Positions 19,287 to 31,128 of a DNA stretch of 52,240 nucleotides are shown one piece after another. Under the pieces are notes generated by a model that was not told the origin of the DNA, made no database searches, and was given only the letters and a program-made list of their open reading frames with translations. The first letter of the stretch is position 1, and every line of letters starts with the position of its first letter. The stretch lies in NCBI GenBank assembly GCA_003427395.1, contig BFEA01000235.1, positions 537,083 to 589,322 on the forward strand, read 5' to 3'. Source of the stretch: Chara braunii (taxonomy: Eukaryota > Streptophyta > Charophyceae > Charales > Characeae). The position numbers were made by a program, and so were the translations under genes.

Positions 19287-22200
19287 CTGCATTTAGATAC
19301 CACATAATCACAAAACAAAGGAAAACTGATGTTCAATACAAAAAAATCCGATACTTCTACAAATGAGTGAAAGCTAATCATCACAGACAAATGTACATAA
19401 CATACATATTACATACCCCAGCGTGGGACGACAAAGCCACCGCTAACAATAACGCTTCGATACATGCGGCAAGCCGCAAGTACAGTTCAATCTCAGAACA
19501 AAAACGACAAATCAATACACCACACTGACATGAAAAGACGAGCTCTCTCCTACAACGATTGGAAACTACGAACTAAGAGACAGTTAGACCGACGATATAC
19601 ATAACATACATATTACATACCCCATGTGTGGGACGACAAAGCCACCGCTAACAATAACGCTTCGATACATGGGACAAGCCGCAAGTACAGTTCAATCTCA
19701 GAACAAAAACGACAAAATCAATACAACACACTGACATCAAAAGAAGATCTCTCCTACAACGTGAGGAAACACTACGAACTAAGAGAGTAGAGACAGTTAA
19801 ACCGACGATAAAAGAGATTTACGCACCTTGATGGAGATAACGAAATGTCCACCGTTTTTCAAAAAGTGGTGTGCATTCAAGGCAACAATACGCGCCTGTA
19901 AGGGGGTAGAAAACAGAAAACAGCATCATCAGCCGACCATCCAACGCAAGTAATTCAGACAACACAACTGTATGTTAGTGAACCAAGCAGGACCAAGCTC
20001 ATATCCAGCTGGATTAACCACAGAGAGAACCGGATCAACCTCAGATCCAGCTGGATTAACCAAAGAACCACAGACAGCAGGATCAAACACAGTCCACGAA
20101 ATGTATCTTCAGTCTTCAGAACTTAGCATACGTTTAGCAAGCCGTGACGGCACTATATGTCCAGTCTCCAGAGCCCGACAACGGATCAAACACGATTGTA
20201 ATGGTTGTGAGCTGTGAGCTTAAATCCACAAGCCCACACGTCCGTAATGGAATCCACGAGACGTCCAACTTTCGTTCCATGGACTGAAAACGCATTTACG
20301 GAGCACGGAGTGCACAACCACCACACCTTCACATCTTTCGAAATGAAAATCGCATCCATTCATCGCGGAGTGAGTGCAAGGATAAATAAATTGTTCCACG
20401 AAAATAGACATCGAAACAAGAAGTGTGAGCACGTATAAATGAACTACAAACCTGCTATAAATAGACATAGAAACGAACAGTCGGCAAAACAGAACAGACA
20501 AACAAAGAACGGCCGTCTCTACGTCGCCGCACTTTGCAGAGATCGGTCCACTCTAAGTAACACCGACGTCCTCAAAATACCAGATTTTAGTGCACTAAAG
20601 AGACTACAGTCATCCCCCGAATACAACGTACGCTCATTATAGCTGAGCTTGGGGTATCTTTCAGTTTCAATACAGCTATAGACCTGCTACGTCCTCAAAA
20701 TACCAGAGTTCAGTTCACGAAAGAGACTACAGTCTCAAAAGAAATCGTCACAAGCCTTGGGCACTGGGCCCTTATTTAAAATAAAAAAGGAAGAAAAAAA
20801 GGGTAAGAAAAGCTAGGGGCCGTGTGCAGGCGGTTCCAAAGACTCAGCGCGAGATCCCACTAGCAAAGATGTTGGATCGGAAACCTGAATCTGGACGCGT
20901 TTGTGCATCCGTGCAGATCATCGCGGTTGCTCTGCTTTTCAGTATCTCTACATACAACGCATCCAGATTCAGGCGGTAAGTCCAATCTTCTTGGCTAGCG
21001 GTATCTCGCACTGACTCGCGAGAATCACGAAAGGGAGTAAATGGTAGATCCCTCGACTGACAACGCAGCACCACGATGGACACATACAACGGCAATGTAC
21101 AAGCAACAGGCCATCATAACAACAAAAATATTCTCGCATGCACATGCAGACAAACCGTCAGAAGTATGGGAGGGTGTGTCCATCACAAGCCGTTCAAACC
21201 TCAGAAGTCGGTGCGCGTTGCATATCCTTCATAGAGCATACCTTACCTTCATCCACACAATAGATGATAGAGATGGTAAGCTACCGGTATATGACATACC
21301 CAGGCAACAAGCCTGTGCATGCCATAGAAACAGGGAGTTATGTTTCAGAAAGAACAAAGGAAACTCCTGCTACACTCGTCAGAACTATACCCGCTACAAC
21401 AAACAAACAAGAACATTGCCATCTATATACACTGCTTTTCAAGACACTCCTACTCAGAGACGAAGAAGAGGCGTCAGGGATTAATTGATGTGATCGGTCA
21501 TGTTGATGATCACGAAGGGGAATCCGTTGACTCATCACACGCCTCTTATATTACAATAGCACACAACTGCTTTGCACCTCTAAGAGAGAGGACAAAATGA
21601 TTCAACAGCACAGAGAGAAAAACGGTAGCCAGCTATCGGCAATCGTTTGCAAGAATTTCGTCTCTCGGACTAAGTAGGCGATCGATGGAGGTTATCGATC
21701 ACGCAGGATCTCGAAGGGGAATCCGAATGCTCATCACACGCCTCTTCTTGTCGCAACTTTCTATTCGGTAGTCGTTACAAAAAGGAAAGAAAGATCAACC
21801 ACAGGAAAGTACGAAAAGAAAATGTGAAAGGCGACAGCGCCGGTTCTTTTGTGACTTTCTTTTCTGTAGGGGAATCCAAATGGTCACATCACACGCCTCT
21901 TGTTATCGTACGCTTACATGACTCGTTAATTCGTTCCAAAAACTCAGCACGAAAAAAACTAAGCAAAAACGAGAGTTGTAGAGCTTCCAGACAGAAAAGA
22001 GAATCAGCAACACGCAGATCGATTGTTCACGAGTCCGTGTTGTCATCACACGCCTACTGCGTACTACGTACCACAACACATGGTTCGCATACTGTTTCAC
22101 TTGTCTTCAAGAAAAGAAAAAACAAGAACCTTAAACATCCAAACAATACTTTGCCACAGACTAGTTGACAAGAGAACACGACGAGGCATCAGCAACTGAT

Positions 22201-25200
22201 GGAAGTGATCGATCATGTGGATGATCACGATGGGGAATCCGTGTGCTCATCACTCGCCTCGTATTCTAGCAAAACGACTTCTTGACGTGTTAGTTCAGCA
22301 TGCATCTGACTGCTTCCGAGTCCCCTAAAGCATGCATCTGACCGTAATAACGTCCACAAACAAAACACGTTCAAGAAGTCCTGCTGTCGTCCCCCGAATA
22401 AGAATACGGTCATTATTGCTGAATGCAGACTAGAAGTTAACTCCCAAACGCAGCTATAATGACCGTAACTTGTAGTCGGAGGAAGTCGACATTGTTCCAA
22501 TCTGGCCATTGCTCATCTTTCTTCTTCTTCGTTCCAATATACCCTCCAATAACACGAGGCATCAGATATAGATCGAATTTATCGATCACATGGATGATCA
22601 CGAAGGGGAATCCGTCTGCTCATCACACGCCTCTCGCTACTCTGACACAACTGCTCCTTATTTTACTTTCCAGCTTAAAGATTACACCCAGTCTTGACCA
22701 TTTCACAACCTCGTCGCTTTTCCCGAAAGCATCACACATGCCTTCATTGCACGCACTTTGTTCCATTAAAAGTTCCCCCAAATGCAGCTATAATAACCGT
22801 ACGTCGTACTCGGAGGAAGTCGACAGTGTTCCGATACATCATGCACTAACAAGAGGCATCAGATATAGATGGAATTTATCGATCACATGGATGATCACGA
22901 AGGGGAATCCGTCTGCTCATCACACGCCTCTCGCTGTTCTGACACATCGGCTCCTCATGATTCACTTTCCAGCTCAAAGATTACACCAAGTCTTCACCAT
23001 TTCACAACCTCGTCGCTTCTCCCGAAAGTATCACAAATACATACATTGCACGCGCGTTGTTCTATTCCATGCTGGACCTCACAAAACTTGAAATTTCGTC
23101 AGTACTAAATTGTTATGACGCGTGCCTTACAAGGTGGTGGAACCACCAGTTTAAAAACAAAACAAGTAATGCCCTTATAGGTATAAACGGGGTAAGGGAG
23201 TTCACATTCGGCGGGCCTGGGTTGGTAACGAAAGCTACAGGCCAGTTTGAGAAGGCAAAGTTTCAGGTTGACAAGCCTTACAAGGCAGCTTCGTCTACCT
23301 GGCCCCGTATGAACTGGTGGACAAAGGCACACACGAAGACAACTACAGGCATCAGCTTCTGATGGAGTTTCTCGTTCATGAAAGATCACGAAGGGGAATC
23401 CGTAAGCTCATCACGCGCCTCGTCGTAATTTCTAAATGATCAATCTATTCCATTTCAAATGACGACGGACAGAAGACATAAGCAACAATAACCTCCCGTT
23501 TCTCAATGTTCAAATCTACATCTCGTCTAATTGTCATAAAAGTTCAAAAACCTCAAACCTCCTAGGTCTTCTTGTTCATATGTAATACGAGAGGTTTAAT
23601 TCTCCCTTACACGCACAAAGATTGTACCTTTCAATTAAGTGTTCAAAGCTTCTTTGGCAGCATCCATAACTTCTACTGTTATCTCATTCATTCCATTTTC
23701 TTGTGCAAATTTTCCTGTGTTTCTTTTGATTTTGCTCCGGCCACAAAACTGAAGCACCACATAAGCAACAATTACGCCCTGTCTAGACCTCCATCTCGTT
23801 TAGACGTAATAGAACGTATTACAAAAACACAATTCGAACCCTCTCTTCTCGATTAGATGTCATAAAAGAGGCTCAAAAACAAGTAAAACTCTGCTAGAAG
23901 CTACGAAATAAGAAGACTACATCGGCTCATTAAGCTTTCAGTAATGTCATCTCCCGATAAAGCGTCAGATTGACGGACTCCACTTGCATCGGCAGCTCGA
24001 AAGTTCGACGAGCGAGGAGTCCGCTTTCACATCATACGCTGATCTGATCGTATCACACCAAGTACTCTCTTTTCACATCATACGCTGATCTTATCACACC
24101 CAAGTATTTCCCGAGTACTCTCTTTTCACAATAGCGCTCAAACAGACCACCGTCGAAAATCCGTCAATCTCCCCTTCACATTGCACCGGCTCCGTTAACG
24201 GATATCGTTTTTCTTTAACAATCACGTCGTCTACGAGTACGACGAAAATCATGAATGGTTATGATCTGCCACTGCGGTAAGCTTGCAGCTTGGCCGCAGC
24301 AGCTACCGTCTTCACCCGAATAGAACGCCCGGTCATTATAGCCGTATTTGATCCATTTTTCAGTCCGGATACGGCCACAACTACCGGGCGTCTATTCGGG
24401 TGAAGACGGTAGTCAATATTCTATTCCTTAACAACACCGATTAATCAGACCTCGACCGAAACGACTACGAAAATACACCGCACATATCACACACTCACAA
24501 TACCTTATTTTCAACTTTTAACAAGGCCTTGTTTAATGGTCGACCAATACCCTAGGAGTCGTATCCAAGTTCGAAGACAATTCACATTTTGCGAATTAAA
24601 CTTCTCAAACATTTCGCGTAGTGCTCGAATGCCCTTCTTTTCGAGCTTCAGAATGGTATCCGAGTATTGCCCCCGTCAAAACTGTCCACTTCGTGCTGTG
24701 CTTCTGACTGTTTCCTTTGGGCTGGGACTCCACATGGTGTTGACTGTTTCCTGTGGGCTGGGACTCCATACGTTGTTGGAAAAGCAGGCAATAAGAGCCA
24801 CCAAAGAAAACGCCAATTCGTTATTCCCGTCATTATTCACGCCTACGCGTTATGTTCGGAGAAAAGAGGGTGGCAGACTAGTGATGTTCAGAGAAAGAGG
24901 GTGGCAGACTACTGAAAATAAGGCCTGTTTACGAACCACCAACTCAAAAGACAAAAAGAGGAAATTACGCGGAGTCTCAAAAAAAGTTTGAAAATACACT
25001 CTGGGCAAAAAAGCGTTTCAAATTGCTGTTTTGGCAATATATACAAGCTAGCTCTCCGGTCAGGTAGGGTTACGTGGGGGGTATTGTGTTCGGGTAATGG
25101 CTGCAGTTTATTTATAAACAACACTTACAAGAATTTCGAAACACAGATTAACACACGAACCTACTACCTCTCACTGTTTTACACGGTAAAAGAATTTCGA

Positions 25201-28200
25201 TTCGGGCCTGGCCGGTTGCCGAAGCGACTGGTTACAGAACCGACTGGCTACTCGACAAATGCGCAGTCGCAGGCTCGGGTCAACTGGTGCTTCACAGCAC
25301 TCAACCGTCCAATAACAACACGCACAAAACGGTATTCAACTCGAAGAGAGCATCAATGATGTAAAATCCGCTCTATGGAAGCAAGCACATATGGTGAACA
25401 AGCTTGATGATGTGTGAAGATGTAAAATCCGCTCCGTGGAAGCAAGCGGGATGGGTACATAGACAAACAATCGACCAATCCGACATTTTCTACATCGGGC
25501 GCCCATCATTTTCTGAACAGGACAAGCAACAACCCAAAACCATCAAGGTAGAGAAGACCAACAAACATTGCCACCTCGATTACGCCCGGCACCAACAAAT
25601 TACTGAACCTGTTACAAAATGACAGAGTGAAAAAGAGCGAAAGAGAATACAAAGTCATCACCATATGTGCTTGCTTCCACGGAGCGGATTTTACATCTTT
25701 GATGCTTTCTTCGAGTTGGAACAAAAGCATCAAACATATACAACTTCGTCCCGTGGAAGAAATAACATACGGTGCGCAGGCTTGGCTTCAATTTATGGGG
25801 GAAAAAAGCTGAACTGCATGTAAACAGGAGCGCACGTAAGGGAACACAAAGACAACAATCGATCGAATCGAAGACGGGGAAATGTCCGCGAAATTTTTAG
25901 TGAGACTCCAGCGCACCTACCTGGTCAGGCTGTGCGACATCAGCAAAAATAACGTCGACCATACCCACAAGCATCCGGTATCGAGTTGGGTGTCGAGCAT
26001 CTTCGATGATGGGAATAACGTTTGTCCTCTTCTTGGCCATGTTAACCAAATCTCGCCCGCTCCTGTGCGAGAACTCCACCGCATACACTACCCCAGTCTG
26101 CATGCAACCCAAGCGAAAACCCAGATCACGTCAGCATGTACCATAAGCGCGAAGTCTGTTTTCAGTCCTTACGACAACCATGGACAATATTGACAACAGA
26201 CTTGGCAACTGTTGACTTCCACACTTCGGACATTTGATTAGATGCAACCCAAAAGAAAACCTTGTTCATGTCAGCAAACTGATACATAAGCGGGGTGTTT
26301 TTTAGGTACTTTCAACAACTAATCTACGGACAACAGTTCGATTACAGACTTTGCAACCGTCGACTCCCACGCCTTGAGAGACATTCAATAAAATGCACCC
26401 GGTGGAACAGCGTTATATAAAAGCCATATACTGTCCCTGCGCGGTCGTCGTCCCTGACTGGGCATTTTTTAGTAGTTGCATCAAAATATCCACTATGTTC
26501 ATATCAAATTGGGATTATCCACTTTACCATGAGTACGTAATATTGGTGTTGGTGGACCACATCAGAGTCGGACGTGCCCACAAGCGCATGTCAAATCTCG
26601 GCTCGTAATGTTTTAATGCAGACCAAATAGATCCACACTCGCGGTCTTTCAAAATGAATTACCAGGAAGACCTGTGGCTTCTACCGCAATTTGACTTACG
26701 AGATAATGATAGAACAGATTACCATAATTAGTGTACACCCATTGAATTGTTCACTTAGAAAACGGGAAATCCCGGCACATCTGTATACATACATTGATTG
26801 CAGTCCAAATTCATCGGCGAAGGCCCGTACTAAGACTTCAACTAGGTATTTTGTGACCAATTGATCACAACTCCAAAGACATCACAGATTTCTTTCGGGA
26901 TTGTTTCATTCAACTGTTCGCCTGGCAACGAAGGAAAACCCGTTCAAAACAGACATTGTATCATTCAGCTAACGACGATCCACACATTGTCTGCTGAATG
27001 TAACTGTGCCGAATCATCTGCTAAGATGCACATCCAAACACGACCTAAGGCCCCGAGAACCAATACAGTATATTCTCTCGTCAGATCTGGAATACGGACT
27101 AAAAGAGGAGCCCACCCAATTGAAAATCTGCCATGAGGTGATGAAACAGACTGCCAACTGAAAAATCGAGAGAGGTCCCATGATTGAACGACCTCGAGCT
27201 TCTTCCCCCTTGATTTCTGGGTGATGTACCCGATTCACTTGAGGACGAGAATCAGAAAGTGTCCCCTTTTTCATTCAAGAAATCAGCTACCCGTACCAGA
27301 CCCTCAATGTCGGGCGAGGTCCCAAATTTCAACATGCTCCAGCTTCTCTCCTTTTTTCCACAGCAAGGGACCCGATTCACTGCAGGGGCATAGTCCTACC
27401 AGCCTTGGGATAATAAACAGAAGAACCCAGCATCCGTGTGTGATCAGAGGGCCTAAGATTTTCCACGGGCTTTAATTTTCGGTATTGCTTATTACTGAGG
27501 TCTCTCCTGTTCATCGCTGTTTGCTTACTCGTCAGACATTTTCAGACATTTTCCCGAATTATGAAAGTGATAACACACCCTGCCTTGTTTCTCCTGCGAG
27601 TTGGGATAGGGTAGGGATGAGACTGCTCGGCACAGCTTAAAAGACAAAAAAAAAAAAAGGAATACGTTGTTATTTGCCTTCGTGTTCAACTTTGTTTGGG
27701 CGGGAAATGCTGGCCAAACTAAAACTGTTTTGCAACTGTTCGGGCCCTACCCCCGTTGCAGGCATCTCCTAAAGCAACCCTCGAAATGCATCTGGACGCA
27801 AACACTGACATAATACGCTCAAAACCAGCTCATGCCGAATGTGAATTACGCCACATTTCTCTCTTTACCTTTTATTTTCCGGACATCTGTGTCCCAGAGC
27901 TCTACTGCGTGTAGAGCAACCGCAGGGGAGGAACCTAAAAATGACCCTTTTTCCACTAGCAGGCCTACTGTTGCCTTCGGGCCAAAACTTCATAGAGCAA
28001 CTAGCCTAATTTCCCCACTATTACCGTACACATGGAGAATGAGAGAGGACAGCTATTACCCATACCACAAAATCAGAGAGGATCACGACAAAAAAACAAA
28101 CAGCCAATAAGAAGTACAATACTAATTGTCCTGATAAACATAGAGAGGCTTTCCTCACCCGCCGCAGTTACAATTCCACCCCGGGGGCTAACCATTAACA

Positions 28201-31067
28201 GCGAGTCTCGACAGCCCCGAATACGTAAATGACAGTGCCCAGAGAGAAACGGACTGCGGGAAGAGAATTGAGGGGCGAGATTCAGAAGTCACTCACAGGT
28301 CCAACAATGTCTGACACATGCGAGACTGTCGTTCCAGAAGCCGCCCCGAGGTAAAGCACATGTGACCCTGGTTTCTGCACACAGCCGTGAGGTATACAGA
28401 TGATGAACAACAAGGTCAGAAAAGGGATATAGCATATAAAAGCCGCAGACGAGCAGCGTATGGAAAAAAATGGAAAGTGTGAAGAGAACACAGCATATAA
28501 AAGCCGCAGACAATTTGGGTAAAAAAAACATAATTTGGAAAGTGAAGAGAACACAGACGGATAACATGAAGAAGAACTAAGCACAGGTGGATCGAAGAAT
28601 AGAGGCGAAAAGTCGACACAGAAGAGAACGCGGAAGGAGAAGAAGCAAACGTCTGAGCGGTCACAGAGAGAAAGCGACAAACAAACTAGGACAACAAAAC
28701 AAACGACGGATGCAGAGGGAATGGACTGCACTAATATAAGGTATAGCGAAATGGATGAAAACAGTTTTTCAGAGACGGGTGCAAAGGAGGGCTGATGGGG
28801 CACGAAACGGTTCAGCCAGGGTGCAAAAGCAAAAACGAAGCCCATAGTTATTTCGGGGCCTGCCGCACTTCTTCGCCCCTCTTGGGGCCAAATGAATACA
28901 AAGGTTTTGACCGGGGGGAGGAGTAAGTTATAACTTTTCACTCAAACTAAAACACTAAATGCAAAGAGTGAGATGAGAGCACGAAAAGCCAAAAAGAACA
29001 CAGACAAGACGCACGAAAACAGAAACGACAGCGCTGAGTTGAATCGGAATACACGATTTCGATGAAAGGGTAAGAACATGGGGGGTAAGTTATAACTTTT
29101 CACTCGAAAAAAAAGCACTAAATGCAAAGGGTGAAATGAGAGTACAAAGGCCAAAAAGAACACGGACAAGAAGCACGAAGACAGTAACAACAGCGCTGAG
29201 ATGAATCGGAATATGTGATTTCGATGAACAGGAAAGAACATAAACCTCTACAATGAACTTACAATCCAGATGTTGTCAACTCCGCCTAGAACAGCAGCCG
29301 CCAGCTTCGATCTGAAGGGGTTCCATACACGATACTCTACTTTCGTCCCATCTTCTCCCTGTTCAAATTCGTCAGATGAGAGTACAAGCAATGCCAGAGC
29401 GAAAACTATTAAGCACTAATTACCATTTCACTGCAATCCAGAACTCGATAAGAAAAACAGATCAACGAGCGAAAATACAGAACTGGTTACAAATTCACAC
29501 ATTGACGTCAAAAGCGAATGCTCGACAGACCGATGAGCAACCCGCCCAGTAAATCGATCAACCATTCAAATTCAGCAAACTACCAAGACTATCAAATCGA
29601 CGACCTGATTAGCTATATAACGTCACCACACTCGACGGTCAACTGATAGACGGAAAAAGAGCAACGTGATTGCTCGGAACTGTCAGAAGGGATCAGATCT
29701 ATCAAAAATTGACTATAGAAAGGGTTGACATAGAAGAGAGCATTCTACAGGATGGATATCAAGCAAGAAGCAGTGTTAAACAGGGTAATACCAGGCAAGG
29801 GTAAGGGTAGTCATTACTCGAGAAACAATTGAGCAGGGGCTTTCAGGCGATTACTACACACGAATTGTCTACAGAGGGAGAACTAATTACACAAACAGAT
29901 ACAATGGAAGGGCCTGCGAATATTGAAAAACAAAAGACAGTGACTATCCGCAGACCCTTCCATTGAATCAGTTTGCGTAATTAGTTTTCCTTCTGTAGAC
30001 AATTCGTTCGTGTAGTGACCGCACTGTAGGGTCAAAAACAATAGCTCTTCGAGAAACCCTAATTCTGTCGCATGAGGCTTCTATGAGAGAAGCCGCATTC
30101 ATTCTGCATTAAGAATTTGAAGATTAACTAGGAACGGCCAAAAGTCAAACAATTAGGGGAAGATCGGACGCAAAGGGACCGACAAGAGCTAACAAGAACA
30201 GGAAATTATGAAAAAAACAAACAACGACGTTAGCGAGAGATAAGGTGAACTGAATTTAAACAAAACTTACCTCGACGCTGATTCTCTTCTCACCGTAGAC
30301 ACTCTCTCCGGTGACCATGTTCTTCGTCACCAACGCATCCTCCTTCCCTCTAGCTATGAAAATCCCCTCGTGCCGATGATTCTCAATAACAACCCTAGCC
30401 CCGCCCTTCATTCCACCTCCCCTTCCCCCCCTTCCGCCTCTGCCCCCTCNNNNNNNNNNNNNNNNNNNNNNNNNNNNNNNNNNNNNNNNNNNNNNNNNNN
30501 NNNNNNNNNNNNNNNNNNNNNNNNNNNNNNNNNNNNNNNNNNNNCCCCCCCCCCCCCCCCCCCCCCCCGACCTCCGAAACCCCTTCCTCCGCCATCACGC
30601 CCTGGAGTTCTGGGCCCTAATCTACCGCCGCCGAAGCGCCCACCACCCTCTGCAAAACACAATGACGTCCACCCAAGCCAACGCCATGTATGTTAGTTTA
30701 AAAAAAAACAAAATTGAATCGACATTTGAATTGAAATTACAAAGTACCCACGTTACTTCCACGCCAGATCGCGGTAACTACACAACAGATCCCAGTACAT
30801 CAGCCCGCACAAGGTCTTAGACTGTCAAGTAATGACCACGTTAGGTTTATCAGCAATGAACACAACACAAAAACGGAGAGGTTTTTCCACAACAAAAACG
30901 CAGCCTAAAAGATAAACCTGACAATTCGTTGCACAAGGAATAATACAGTGAGGTCATACTCACGAGCCCCGGAGGTGATTGCTGTCAAATACATCCACGT
31001 CCGGCCGTAATTTCGGTCAGGTGCATTGAGAAAAGTGTCAGTGCCCTACCCATTACACAACTCCCGC

Positions 31068-31128
<61 letters not shown>

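Larger units (their letters stand above)
22434..23075. repeat. ~297-bp tandem duplication carrying a snoRNA each
   Basis: Two adjacent units, about 22434-22765 and 22766-23075, share a MITE half (GGAGGAAGTCGACA-TGTTCC), a complete U60-like snoRNA, and a downstream block beginning CTTTCCAGCT-AAAGATTACACC and containing CATTTCACAACCTCGTCGCT. The snoRNA copies sit at an offset of 297. This shows directly how the array grew. Confidence 0.85.

Noticed and set aside
19394-19812. Possible snoRNA in the duplicated part of intron 6
   Set aside because: TGATGT and CTGA words occur, but with no closing stem and no rRNA antisense that I could find.
22459-23091. 210-codon plus-strand frame with an internal protein repeat
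   Set aside because: The repeat is the antisense of two snoRNA copies in a 297-bp duplication, not a protein gene.
21468-23421. CRISPR-like regular repeats
   Set aside because: Spacing is irregular, the units are full C/D snoRNAs, and the setting is a eukaryotic intron.
28282-28941. Long minus-strand open frame of 219 codons
   Set aside because: Only 28297-28374 is coding (fibrillarin exon 4); the rest is intron read-through with an F/S/L-rich, unstructured composition.
30370-30696. Plus-strand Pro-rich frame across the N gap
   Set aside because: It is the antisense of the Gly/Arg-rich fibrillarin exon; Pro runs are complements of Gly codons.
30950-30990. Alternative fibrillarin first exon (ATG TAT TTG ... 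GTGAGT)
   Set aside because: It is in phase, but gives [10 protein letters not shown], unlike fibrillarin N-termini; MRSPPAR at 31261 fits better. Not excluded.
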